From assembly GCF_000827595.2 (NCBI RefSeq), contig NZ_LN776183.1, positions 434,001 through 498,000 on the forward strand: a DNA stretch of 64,000 bases. The letters run 5' to 3'. This DNA is from Necropsobacter massiliensis (GTDB lineage Bacteria; Pseudomonadota; Gammaproteobacteria; Enterobacterales; Pasteurellaceae). The notes beneath the pieces are model-generated. The model did not search any database. It was not told the origin of the DNA and saw only the letters and a program-made list of their open reading frames with translations. The position numbers and the translations under genes were made by a program. Below, piece by piece: positions 37,508 to 46,534 of this stretch. Position 1 is the first letter of the stretch; each line of letters opens with the position of its first letter.

Positions 37508-38221
37508 TTATTCTCGTCCCGGCAATTTTTGCCAAGTGACTTCATTTCGCAAATAAACCGGTTCGATTTCCACCGCACTTATCCATTGCCGCTGGTGATA
37601 CAGCGGCAACGCCAATGACAACATATATTGCGCCGAAGGCAGTTCAATCGCGGTATTGCGTATCAACCCTGCTGACGCAAACTCCGGGTAAGCGTTCCAG
37701 CCGGTGCCGACTCTTGCCTGCTCGCCACTGAAATCGGCTGTCAGTTCAAGCACCTGCTGCGGACGGCATACCTGTTCGCTGATAACGGGTTGCCACTGAA
37801 TAAACTCGCCACAATCCGACCGCACTTTTGCAGCCGCAAGATAGCTGAAATATACCTCGTTCATTCTGGCATCAATGGCACATAACACCTGCGTCGCACC
37901 GTATTGTTCATTTGCCTGCTGGGCCATTGCCGTCAGATTAGAGATCGGAATTACCGGTAGATCCGCGCCCAACGCTAACCCCTGTGCAATGCCGGCACCA
38001 ATTCGTACGCCGGTAAAACTGCCCGGTCCACGTCCAAACACTAAAGCATCCACCTGCGACAAGCCAATTCCCGCCTGTGCCAGAATGGCATCAATCATCG
38101 GCAAAATCCGTTTGGTGTGGGAACGCTGCGCTAATTCGTCAGCGGCGATTTTTTCACCTTGATGTAACAATGCCACCGAACAGGCTTCCGTTGAAGTGTC
38201 TAAAGCTAATAACGTTGTCAT
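37508..38221 (-). CDS. tsaB: tRNA threonylcarbamoyladenosine synthesis protein TsaB
   Basis: Pseudo-ASKHA protein that assembles with TsaD and TsaE to make t6A37 in ANN-decoding tRNAs. 237 residues. LLALDTSTEACSVAL at the start, FGRGPGSFTGVRIGAGIAQGLA near 65-85 (quoted in part elsewhere), and DARMNEVYFS. The start at 38221 (MTTLLALD) is the family start; the frame continues 43 codons upstream into yoaA without homology. 5 nt after the yoaA stop, so coupled. Confidence 0.94.
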   Translation of the reverse strand: MTTLLALDTSTEACSVALLHQGEKIAADELAQRSHTKRILPMIDAILAQAGIGLSQVDALVFGRGPGSFTGVRIGAGIAQGLALGADLPVIPISNLTAMAQQANEQYGATQVLCAIDARMNEVYFSYLAAAKVRSDCGEFIQWQPVISEQVCRPQQVLELTADFSGEQARVGTGWNAYPEFASAGLIRNTAIELPSAQYMLSLALPLYHQRQWISAVEIEPVYLRNEVTWQKLPGRE

Positions 38222-38226
38222 GCTTA

Positions 38227-40155
38227 TTATCCGTGTTGAATATGAGTTAAAAATTGTACCACTTTGTTTAAATCCCGGGTGCGTTTTGCATTTGGCAGGC
38301 TTTTTAAAAAAATTTCGCCGTAAGGACGCATCACCAGACGGCTGTCGCAAATAATCACCGCACCGCGATCGGTGACATCACGAATCAGACGCCCCACGCC
38401 TTGTTTCAGCGCAATCACCGCCGCCGGGATCTGAATATCGTTAAACGGCTCGCCGCCTTGCAGACGACAATCCTCAATGCGTGCTTTTAATAACGGTTCG
38501 TCCGGCGCGGTAAACGGGAGTTTATCAATAATTACCAGCGACAATGCCTCGCCGCGCACATCCACGCCCTCCCAAAAGCTAGAGGTGGCAACCAACACCG
38601 TGCGCTGTCCGCGACTAAATTGTTCCAGCAACTTGCTTTTTGCCGTTTCGCCTTGCAGCAACACCGTCAATTCGCTATTGGCACGAAAATATGCCGCCAG
38701 CTCGCGCATCATGGCATACGAGGTGCAGAGCACAAAACAGCGCCCATTATTGCCCTCAATCACCGGCAACAGCATACCGCCCAGCGTTGCGGAAGTGCGG
38801 TATTGATTGGTTCCCGGCAAATAACGCGGCACGCAGAATAGCGCCTGCTGGGGATAATTGAACGGACTGGGCAGAATTTTCCGCTCACCGCCGCTAATCC
38901 CTAAACGATCGCAAAAATGCGCAAAACTGCCGCCTACTTCCAGCGTTGCGGAGGTAAAAATCCATGCCGCTTCTTTGGTTTTCATCTGTTCGCCGAATTT
39001 GTCCGCCACGGTTAATGGTGTGATATGCAAGCCGAAATGTCGTCCCATGGTTTCATACCAGTAACAATAGCCGACAACGGATGTGTCCTGTAGCCGTTTC
39101 AACAGAGTTTTCAGCGCACCAATCCGCTCGAAAATACTGTCCAGCGTTTGCGAACGCCCTAATCCCAGTTTGACGACCTGCGAGGTAAAATCCAGCTTTT
39201 CCAGCAGCAATTCGACGCCTTTTTTGACCGCACTTTGCGCCAGCAGTTCGCGCCAGTTGCCCCGATGATTTCCCTCACCCAGCAATAAACGGACATCCTG
39301 CACCACTTTCAGCAGATTATCCGACGCCACACCAAGCTGCGCCATATCCTTCACTTCAGTGCGATAAACAATATTGATGTCTTTGCATAAATCGAAAAAC
39401 TGACGCGCCGTCAGCGATTGCCCGAAATACTGACTGGCAATATCCGCCAGCTGATGCGCTTCATCAAAGATAATGACTTCCGCATTCGGGATCAATTCGC
39501 CGAAACCGCTTTCTTTCACCGCCATATCGGCAAAAAACAAATGATGATTCACCACCACCAAATCCGCATTCAGTGCTTTTTTCCGCGCAGACGCCACATA
39601 ACAGTCCGCATAATGAGGACAATCGCTGCCCAAACAGCTTTCAGTCGTGCTGGTTAACTGCGGTAAAATCGGGCTGTCTTCCGCCAACGCTACGCATTCC
39701 GCCAAATCGCCGGTGCGGGTTGCGTTATGCCATTTTCTGACTTTAGCCAAATCCGCCAACACGGAACGATCCCCCAACACGCCCTGTGCGATCACTTGTT
39801 CCAGTCGTTCTAAACACAGATAATTGGCACGCCCTTTCAATAAGGCGATTTTACCGTTGTAACACAATGCCTGTTTAACGGCGGGTAAATCACGCTCAAA
39901 TAATTGATCCTGTAAATTTTTGGAGCCGGTGGAAATAATGGTTTTTTTATTTGCCAGCAACGAAGGAACAAGATAAGCGAAAGTTTTTCCGGTGCCGGTT
40001 CCCGCTTCCACCACTAAGGTGCTTTTCGCCTCAATGGCGTTGCCCACCGCCGTCGCCATGGCAAGTTGTTCGGCGCGCGGTCGAAAACCTTTGATGTGAC
40101 GGCTTAGCTCGCCGTCCTCGGAAAATACCTTGCTTATTTGTTCAATCTTCGCCAT
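38227..40155 (-). CDS. yoaA: DinG-family helicase YoaA
   Basis: XPD/DinG-like 5'-3' DNA helicase with a 4Fe-4S cluster; in E. coli YoaA binds the HolC (chi) subunit and helps repair stalled forks. 642 residues from the ATG at 40155. Walker A EAGTGTGKTF, Fe-S cysteines in CLGSDCPHYADC, DEAH box (IIFDEAHQL), and C-terminal motif VI GVGRLIRD. A Met four codons upstream (40167), with AAGG before it, is an alternative start. First gene of the yoaA-tsaB-slp-fadD-rnd series. Confidence 0.93.
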   Translation of the reverse strand: MAKIEQISKVFSEDGELSRHIKGFRPRAEQLAMATAVGNAIEAKSTLVVEAGTGTGKTFAYLVPSLLANKKTIISTGSKNLQDQLFERDLPAVKQALCYNGKIALLKGRANYLCLERLEQVIAQGVLGDRSVLADLAKVRKWHNATRTGDLAECVALAEDSPILPQLTSTTESCLGSDCPHYADCYVASARKKALNADLVVVNHHLFFADMAVKESGFGELIPNAEVIIFDEAHQLADIASQYFGQSLTARQFFDLCKDINIVYRTEVKDMAQLGVASDNLLKVVQDVRLLLGEGNHRGNWRELLAQSAVKKGVELLLEKLDFTSQVVKLGLGRSQTLDSIFERIGALKTLLKRLQDTSVVGYCYWYETMGRHFGLHITPLTVADKFGEQMKTKEAAWIFTSATLEVGGSFAHFCDRLGISGGERKILPSPFNYPQQALFCVPRYLPGTNQYRTSATLGGMLLPVIEGNNGRCFVLCTSYAMMRELAAYFRANSELTVLLQGETAKSKLLEQFSRGQRTVLVATSSFWEGVDVRGEALSLVIIDKLPFTAPDEPLLKARIEDCRLQGGEPFNDIQIPAAVIALKQGVGRLIRDVTDRGAVIICDSRLVMRPYGEIFLKSLPNAKRTRDLNKVVQFLTHIQHG

Positions 40156-40242
40156 TATCGTTCGCATACTGCCTTTTTTGGCGCGTATTGTATCAGACTT
40201 CGCAAGCTCACTGAATAAAAAAACAGTATAGGAGAAAAGAAA

Positions 40243-41073
40243 ATGCCAACTATTAGCCATATCAAATCCATCACACCCGAACTCAGCCTACAGCAATATA
40301 ATGAAATTCCCGTGCTTGCGTTAAATCACAAACTCGGCAGCGCATTAATCGCTTTACAGGGCGCACAGCTGTTCAGCTGGAAACCGCGCGGTGTCGCACA
40401 GGATGTGTTGTGGTTAAGCGAAATCGAACCATTTACGCTTGGCAATGCCATTCGCGGTGGCGTACCAATTTGCTACCCGTGGTTCGGCACGGCGCAAGCG
40501 CCCTCACACGGCTACGCGCGAATTTCGCTCTGGCAGCTCAGTGATTATGCGATTGAAGAGGAAAAAGTGCGGTTGGAATTTTCACTGTTTTCCGCGGATA
40601 ATCTGATTGAAGCGAAAATTAGCATGCAGTTTGATAGCCACTGCGAACTGACATTCGTCCACTACGGTCAACAACCGGCACAAGTCGCGTTACACAGCTA
40701 TTTTAATATCGGCGCCATTGAATCGGTTTCTGTCGCCGGTTTACCGACCAGTTGTTTTAATTCTCTGACCCAACAACAAGAAAGCGTACCTTCACCGCGC
40801 CAAATTACACAAAATGTGGATTGTATTTATCCCGTCTCCGACCCTGTCACAAATACCATTATGGATCCGGTTTATCAGCGCAATATTGTGATCGAACATC
40901 GTTATGCCAGCGACGTTGTTCTTTGGAATCCGTGGCATAAACCCACCGGCGGCATGAGTGCGCAGGGTTATCGCAACATGCTCTGCCTAGAAACCGCCAG
41001 AATTCATCAATTAATGTCACAAGGCGAACATTTACGGGTTCGGATAAACGCCTTAGCAGCCCGCGATAGATAA
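40243..41073 (+). CDS. yeaD: D-hexose-6-phosphate mutarotase (YeaD family)
   Basis: Aldose-1-epimerase superfamily enzyme acting on glucose 6-phosphate anomers. 276 residues. GAQLFSWKP near 49, GGVPICYPWFG near 80, HGYARISLW near 95 with the catalytic His, and CLETARI near the end. Divergent from yoaA by 87 bp. AGGAGA precedes the ATG. Confidence 0.9.
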   Translation: MPTISHIKSITPELSLQQYNEIPVLALNHKLGSALIALQGAQLFSWKPRGVAQDVLWLSEIEPFTLGNAIRGGVPICYPWFGTAQAPSHGYARISLWQLSDYAIEEEKVRLEFSLFSADNLIEAKISMQFDSHCELTFVHYGQQPAQVALHSYFNIGAIESVSVAGLPTSCFNSLTQQQESVPSPRQITQNVDCIYPVSDPVTNTIMDPVYQRNIVIEHRYASDVVLWNPWHKPTGGMSAQGYRNMLCLETARIHQLMSQGEHLRVRINALAARDR

Positions 41074-41102
41074 CGCCCTGCTAACCGGTTAAAACAATTT
41101 TT

Positions 41103-42065
41103 TCAAATCCAACCAAGCTGACTTAACAGCAAAACTCCGATTGCCGATCCGAACATTGAGCCAAAAGTGGTCAGCGCGATAATATTTGCAACGGTTACGG
41201 CGTTTCCGCCCATTCCCCGCACCATGGCATAGGTTGCGGCGGCCAGTGGTGTCGCGGTAATCAGAAATACAATGCCTAAATTCATGCCGTTTAATCCGCA
41301 AGCCTTGCCCAGCAGTACCATAAAAACTGGTGCCACAATAATTCGCCCGCAGGTCGCCATCCATGACACACTGGAGGTTTTAAACAGGCTTCTCAGATCA
41401 ATACTGGCGCCGGTGCAGATCAACGCCAAAGGCAATGTGATATTCACCAGATAGTTGCCGCTGGTCATCAGCGCCTTTGGCAACCGCAGGTTAAGCATGC
41501 TTGCCAGTAAACCCAGCAAAATACCGATAATCAACGGGTTTTTCAGCACGCTGAACAGCATATCACGCAGGCTCACTTTGTCGTCAGACAAAGAACGACT
41601 CAGCGTAATAACGGCGAAAATATTATATAGAAAAACAGAGACGGCGGTGTAAATCGACGCACCGGCCAACGCCGCATCACCGTAAGCATTAATACAAAAA
41701 GCCAACCCTAAGATACCGGCATTGCAGCGATAAACGCCCTGCACAAAGATGCCGCGCTCACGTTTTTCCGCAATAAATTTCGCCGCAAACACTTCGGCAA
41801 GAATAAACAACGACAAAGTACCAAACGCCCCGACGCTGAGCAGACGAACCTGCTCTTCAAGATGCGTGATCGGATTGTTATAAATATTGAAAAACAGCAA
41901 GACCGGCAATGTAATATTAAAAATGATTTTGCTTGCCTGTTCGCAAAAACGATCATCAATAAAACGGCGCTTACGCAACAACATGCCGAGAAGCAGCATA
42001 AACAGAATCGGGAAAGTGACGCCGGCCGAAAACAGCAGCGAAGAGAGAAAATCATTGTGTTGCAT
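41103..42065 (-). CDS. AEC-family (auxin efflux carrier-like) membrane transporter
   Basis: 320 residues, ten hydrophobic helices in two halves (N-half to about 150, C-half from about 165), typical of the bile/arsenite/riboflavin-AEC fold. Substrate unknown; bacterial AEC proteins often carry malate, malonate or other carboxylates. Stretches such as NITLPVLLFFNIYNN and NPLIIGILLGLLASML, and the later NYLVNITLPLALICTGASI repeat show the inverted pseudo-symmetry. No good ribosome-binding site. Downstream of ribE on the same strand, separated by a USS hairpin, so probably independent. Confidence 0.85.
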   Translation of the reverse strand: MQHNDFLSSLLFSAGVTFPILFMLLLGMLLRKRRFIDDRFCEQASKIIFNITLPVLLFFNIYNNPITHLEEQVRLLSVGAFGTLSLFILAEVFAAKFIAEKRERGIFVQGVYRCNAGILGLAFCINAYGDAALAGASIYTAVSVFLYNIFAVITLSRSLSDDKVSLRDMLFSVLKNPLIIGILLGLLASMLNLRLPKALMTSGNYLVNITLPLALICTGASIDLRSLFKTSSVSWMATCGRIIVAPVFMVLLGKACGLNGMNLGIVFLITATPLAAATYAMVRGMGGNAVTVANIIALTTFGSMFGSAIGVLLLSQLGWI

Positions 42066-42091
42066 AAGCGATTATCTGACTATCAGAAGTT

Positions 42092-42131
42092 AAAAGTGCG
42101 GTGGAAAATTTCATTTTTTTCACCGCACTTT
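42092..42131 (-). terminator. ribE terminator (inverted uptake sequences)
   Basis: AAAGTGCGGTGGAAA and TTTTTCACCGCACTTT pair with one mismatch around a short loop, 9 bp after the ribE stop. Confidence 0.7.
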
Positions 42132-42139
42132 AGAATCAG

Positions 42140-42751
42140 TTAGGTTCTGACGGATAAATAACGTTCTACCGTATCCACAATGGCTTGTGTTTGCGGATCG
42201 ATTTCAATATTCACTAAATCGCCCTCCGCACGTTGACCAATTAATGTGCGCTGGAGGGTTTCCGGAATCAGGTTAACACAAAATTGTTGCCCCTGTACAT
42301 CGCCGATGGTCAGGCTGATACCGTCAACGGCAATAAAACCTTTGGTTAAAATATATTTCATCAACACCGCCTGCGGCAGTTCAAACCAAATTTGCAGATT
42401 ATTTGGTGAAGGAATGCGCTGTATCACTGTTGCCGTGCAATAAACGTGACCAGATAACACATGCCCGCCGATTTCATCTCCCATGCGCATAGCTCGTTCA
42501 ATATTGACGAAATCACCGACTTTCAGTTGCCCCAAATTGGTAATGCGCAGAGTTTCCGTCATTAAATCAAAGCTGACTAGATCGCCGTTAATAGCGGTGA
42601 CGGTCAGGCAAACACCGCTATTTGCTACCGATGCACCGACTTCTAGATTATGTAATAATTCCGGTGGCATTTTTACTGTCTGTGTTCTAAAATTGACCCT
42701 TTCAGTAATAGCATGAATTGGTGCTGTTCCTTGTACGATTCCTGTAAACAT
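42140..42751 (-). CDS. ribE: riboflavin synthase, alpha subunit
   Basis: Dismutates two 6,7-dimethyl-8-ribityllumazines to riboflavin. 203 residues with two similar lumazine-binding barrels: N-barrel from MFTGIVQG (residues 1-96) and C-barrel (97-190) with [16 protein letters not shown] and [16 protein letters not shown] signatures. Its upstream gap of 67 bp is too short for an FMN riboswitch. Divergent from the MATE pump, as ribC/ribE and mdtK are in E. coli. Confidence 0.96.
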   Translation of the reverse strand: MFTGIVQGTAPIHAITERVNFRTQTVKMPPELLHNLEVGASVANSGVCLTVTAINGDLVSFDLMTETLRITNLGQLKVGDFVNIERAMRMGDEIGGHVLSGHVYCTATVIQRIPSPNNLQIWFELPQAVLMKYILTKGFIAVDGISLTIGDVQGQQFCVNLIPETLQRTLIGQRAEGDLVNIEIDPQTQAIVDTVERYLSVRT

Positions 42752-42818
42752 AATATTCTCTCAGCTCTAAAATTTTTCGCTATTATATACCAAACTCGGA
42801 TAACAAACTCGGATTTTT

Positions 42819-44213
42819 ATGAAATTTAACGCTATTAAAGCCTATCATTCGGAAGCCAAAAAACTGATTGCCATTGCGATCCCGATCCTGTTTGCGCAAA
42901 TCGCTCAAAATTCCATGGGACTGGTGGATACCATTATGGCGGGACGTGTCAGTGCCGCCGACATGGCGGCGATTTCTGTCGGCGCGTCCATTTGGTTGCC
43001 GCTGGTGTTGTTCGGGCACGGTTTACTGCTGGCGCTGCCGCCGACAATTTCTTATTTGAACGGTTCGGGACAACGTCACAGAATCGCCCATCAAGTACGC
43101 CAAGGGCTGTGGATTGTACTGGCAAGTGCTATTCCGCTATGTTTTCTAATCTACAAAAGTGACGTTGTAATCCAACATATGCAAATGGACGAAAAGCTGG
43201 CACAAATCACCATGGGCTACTTGCATGCAATGCTGTGGGGACTGCCGGGGTATCTGCTGATGATAACTTTTCGCTGCTTAAGTGACGGTCTGGCAAAAAC
43301 CAAACCGGCAATGGTGATTACCTTTTTGGGCTTATTGCTGAATATCCCGCTAAACTATATTTTCATTTACGGCAAATTAGGCATACCGGCATTCGGTGCC
43401 GTCGGTTGTGGCATTGCCACCGCAATTGTCAACTGGGCAATGTGTATTATGATGATTGCTTACAGTCGGCGCGCCAAAAATCAACGTGATCTGAATATTT
43501 TTGCTCAATTGATTGAAAAGCCGGACTTCAATACCTTAACCAAATTATTGCGTCTGGGTGTGCCTATCGCCCTCGCCTTATGCTGTGAAGTGGCGTTATT
43601 TGCGCTGGCATCTCTCTTTTTATCGCCGCTCGGCACCAATGTGGTGGCAAGTCACCAAATCGCTTTGAATACCAGTTCTTTCGTGTTTATGTTGCCGATG
43701 TCTTTAGGTATGGCGACAACCATTTTGGTCGGACAACGTTTAGGCGAGGGATCGGCACCGCACGCCAAACAGGTGACTTATGCCGCCCTTGGCGTGGGAT
43801 TGACTATCGCCTTGGTTACTGCATTTATCACCGTATTTTTCCGTACCCATATTGCCTTGATATTCGTAAACGATCCGACAGTTATCAGCATGGCAGGCAA
43901 TTTGCTGTTACTTGCGGCGCTATATCAGTTTTCCGATACCGTGCAAGTGGTTTCCGGCGGCGCATTACGCGGTTATAAAGATACGCAGGCGATCTTATAT
44001 ATCACCCTTTTCTGCTATTGGGTAGTAGGCATGCCGCTCGGCTATACGCTGGCACGAACCGATCTGATTGTGCAAAATCTTGGCGCCGCAGGGTTTTGGA
44101 TCGGATTTGTCGTCAGTCTCACTATTGCGGCGGCACTACTGCTGCGGCGTATGCGTAAAATTCAAGCGCTACCGGAGTCGGTTTTATTCGCCAAGCTGGA
44201 AAAGTTAAAATAA
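42819..44213 (+). CDS. mdtK: MATE-family multidrug/Na+ antiporter (HmrM/MdtK type)
   Basis: Na+- or H+-driven exporter of cationic drugs, inner membrane. 464 residues, 12 helices; N-half signature [23 protein letters not shown] (quoted in part), [14 protein letters not shown], and second-half [16 protein letters not shown]. Close to H. influenzae HmrM and E. coli MdtK. Divergent from ribE. A Fur box and the receptor gene follow within 100 bp. Confidence 0.94.
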   Translation: MKFNAIKAYHSEAKKLIAIAIPILFAQIAQNSMGLVDTIMAGRVSAADMAAISVGASIWLPLVLFGHGLLLALPPTISYLNGSGQRHRIAHQVRQGLWIVLASAIPLCFLIYKSDVVIQHMQMDEKLAQITMGYLHAMLWGLPGYLLMITFRCLSDGLAKTKPAMVITFLGLLLNIPLNYIFIYGKLGIPAFGAVGCGIATAIVNWAMCIMMIAYSRRAKNQRDLNIFAQLIEKPDFNTLTKLLRLGVPIALALCCEVALFALASLFLSPLGTNVVASHQIALNTSSFVFMLPMSLGMATTILVGQRLGEGSAPHAKQVTYAALGVGLTIALVTAFITVFFRTHIALIFVNDPTVISMAGNLLLLAALYQFSDTVQVVSGGALRGYKDTQAILYITLFCYWVVGMPLGYTLARTDLIVQNLGAAGFWIGFVVSLTIAAALLLRRMRKIQALPESVLFAKLEKLK

Positions 44214-44220
44214 CTCATAA

Positions 44221-44241
44221 TAAATGATAATTATTCCTATT
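44221..44241 (+). promoter_or_regulatory. Fur box upstream of the TonB-dependent receptor
   Basis: AAATGATAATTATTCCTATT resembles GATAATGATAATCATTATC (two overlapping NAT(A/T)AT-type hexamers plus a reverse copy). It lies 70-90 bp before the receptor start, just after the pump gene, and predicts iron repression. Confidence 0.65.
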
Positions 44242-44311
44242 GTTAAAAGAGGCGGTTTTCGCTATAATCGCGCGGATTTTTTACCGTTTCTTTGATCACG
44301 ATAGGATTTTT

Positions 44312-46471
44312 ATGAAGTTTAAATTAAGCCTAATTTACACCGCACTTTTTGCCGGTGTTTCTTTCGGAACAGCAGCTGAAACCAATCAGCTGTCTAATAA
44401 TAGTAGTTTAGAACAAATCAACATTGTCACAGAGCTGGAAAAAGCCAAGGCTGCTGACGGTAAACAAAAAGAAGTCGCAAATCTAGGTCTGCTTGGCAAC
44501 CAGCTTGCCTTTGCCTCACCTATCAACGTGGTGAACTATGATGAGAAAGCGTTTGAAGATCAACAACCGCGTAACGTAGTAGATGCAATTGCCAAAACCG
44601 ATGCCTCGGTAATGAATTTTGGTGGCGAAACCAATACCTTGCAGGGGGTTTATGTGCGCGGCTTGCAATTAGACGCCCGTCAAATCAGCCTCAACGGTTT
44701 AGCCGGCTTATACTCTACTTATAATTCGCCGACTGCTGGAGTCAGTTCTGCTCAATTGATTAAAGGCGCTTCTACGGTCACAAGCGGTATGGATCCTGAA
44801 GGCTCGGCTGGCGCGGCAATGAATATTGAAACGAAACGCGCTACCGATGAAGATATTAATAAGATCAGTTTCGGTTGGTTCAGCAATAATCGTTTACAGG
44901 AAAGTGTTGATTTCGGTCGTCGTTTCGGTGCAAATAAAGAATGGGGCGTACGTATTAACGGAAAATACCGTGCCGGCGATACTGCACGTGCCGGTTATAA
45001 CGAACGAGATAAAGAGCTAGCCATCGGCGCAGATTATCGGGGCGCAACGTTACGTGTCGGCATAGATTATATGTACAGCAAGCGTAAAACCAACGGCGGT
45101 CGTGCTCGTGTGCAGGATATTCAGCTGTTGAATTTCGCTTTACCATCCGCACCGAACGGTAAAACTAATTTAATCCCGAGCTGGTCCGGTCAAACCACAG
45201 AAGATCAAACCATTATGACCACTTTTGAATATGATCTGCCATATAACATGATGTTATCCGGCGGTATCGGTCATATGGAATCAAAATATTACGGTGCTTT
45301 CGGTCAGGTGCGAATGGTTGATTCTGCTGGCAATTATAGTATTCGTTCCATGCGCGGCATGGATTATCGCACTCGCACGACCAGCAGCAATCTGAAATTA
45401 CAGGGTGAATTTGAAATCGCTTCGGTGTTAAATAACTGGAGTATAGCTTTTGACAGCGTTACGCGCTATCGTGATTTTGATCAAACGCCGGTCGTCAACT
45501 ACGGTACATTAAAAAATGCTTATACCGGATTAACTATTTATAATCCTGTCTTCCCGACTTCGCCAACTTATTCGGGCTTAGTTCAAAGTACTGATGAAAA
45601 AATGCAGGCACACAGCCTAGCTTTTGCCGATACGCTGGGTTTGTATGGCAACCAAATCCGTTTAACCCTCGGCGGGCGTTATCAATGGATCAAACAACAT
45701 GATTATGCAAAAAACATCAAAGCCCATGAAAGTCGTTTCAGTCCAATGGCAACGCTTGCTTATGTGCCTAATCCGAATGTAGTGTTTTATGGAAACTATC
45801 TGGAGGATTTAGAACCGGGTGCTATTGACGAAGATACCGGTATAATGGCAAAACCGATTGTCAGCCGCCAAATTGAAGTCGGTGTGCGTAAAAACTGGGG
45901 AGAACAATTCACCACCACATTAAGTCTATACCAAATCCGCCGTCCCGGAGTTAATGTGTTAACTGGCGCAGAGCAAGGCAAGGAACGCAACCGTGGTATT
46001 GAGTTTAACGCCTACGCCACTTTATTAAACGGTACGTTGCGTCCGAGTTTCGGAATTACCTATAACAAAGGCGAGTTGATTGACTACACCACTTTCGGTA
46101 CGGCTTATGCAGATCAAGGTACGATTGTAACCGGTGTACAGGTTGCCAGCCCGCGCATTATTTATAAAGGCGCAATTGAATGGGATACGCCATTTGTTCA
46201 AAACTTAACGTTAAATGCGGCGATTCAATACTACGGTTCCTCTTATCAGGATTACGCCAAAAAATATAAATTCTCACCGTATACGACTGTAGATATCGGT
46301 GCTAAATATGTCATTCACATGACGCAAAAACAGACGCTTACGTTGCGTGGCGCGGTAGAAAATCTATTTAATCAGAATTACTGGCAAGTACAGCGTGGAC
46401 GTTATGATCGTAGCTTCGCTGTGGTCGGATTACCGCGTACATACTGGTTGAATGTTGAATACTCATTCTAA
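44312..46471 (+). CDS. TonB-dependent siderophore receptor (FhuA/FegA-like)
   Basis: Outer-membrane gated beta-barrel for ferric-siderophore import. 719 residues from the ATG at 44312 (AGGA upstream; the frame extends 24 codons further without a site). Signal peptide about 1-24; a possible TonB box near QINIV; plug domain with RNVVDAIAKTDASV, VYVRGLQLDARQISLNGLAG and IKGASTVTSG; the barrel ends in the aromatic VEYSF. The plug motifs fit the FhuA-like class taking hydroxamate-type siderophores, but the substrate is not decided. Followed by a terminator and then an ABC transporter. Confidence 0.92.
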   Translation: MKFKLSLIYTALFAGVSFGTAAETNQLSNNSSLEQINIVTELEKAKAADGKQKEVANLGLLGNQLAFASPINVVNYDEKAFEDQQPRNVVDAIAKTDASVMNFGGETNTLQGVYVRGLQLDARQISLNGLAGLYSTYNSPTAGVSSAQLIKGASTVTSGMDPEGSAGAAMNIETKRATDEDINKISFGWFSNNRLQESVDFGRRFGANKEWGVRINGKYRAGDTARAGYNERDKELAIGADYRGATLRVGIDYMYSKRKTNGGRARVQDIQLLNFALPSAPNGKTNLIPSWSGQTTEDQTIMTTFEYDLPYNMMLSGGIGHMESKYYGAFGQVRMVDSAGNYSIRSMRGMDYRTRTTSSNLKLQGEFEIASVLNNWSIAFDSVTRYRDFDQTPVVNYGTLKNAYTGLTIYNPVFPTSPTYSGLVQSTDEKMQAHSLAFADTLGLYGNQIRLTLGGRYQWIKQHDYAKNIKAHESRFSPMATLAYVPNPNVVFYGNYLEDLEPGAIDEDTGIMAKPIVSRQIEVGVRKNWGEQFTTTLSLYQIRRPGVNVLTGAEQGKERNRGIEFNAYATLLNGTLRPSFGITYNKGELIDYTTFGTAYADQGTIVTGVQVASPRIIYKGAIEWDTPFVQNLTLNAAIQYYGSSYQDYAKKYKFSPYTTVDIGAKYVIHMTQKQTLTLRGAVENLFNQNYWQVQRGRYDRSFAVVGLPRTYWLNVEYSF

Positions 46472-46488
46472 TTTTAAATATTATTCCG

Positions 46489-46510
46489 GGGCAGTCTCAC
46501 TGCCCTTTTG
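46489..46510 (+). terminator. hairpin between receptor and ABC transporter
   Basis: GGGCAG and CTGCCC around a 5-base loop, then TTTTG and further Ts. Terminator or attenuator in a 63-bp gap; read-through would link the two genes. Confidence 0.7.
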
Positions 46511-46534
46511 TCGTTTTTATAGCGGAATAAACAG

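Noticed and set aside
38222..38350. 43-codon extension of TsaB
   Set aside because: It runs into the yoaA coding sequence and has no similarity to the family.
40156..40260. Longer YoaA start overlapping the divergent yeaD gene
   Set aside because: Homologues start at or near MAKIEQ; the extension overlaps the opposite gene's start and promoter.
42752..42818. FMN riboswitch before ribE
   Set aside because: Only 67 bp separate the divergent start codons and none of the RFN elements is present.
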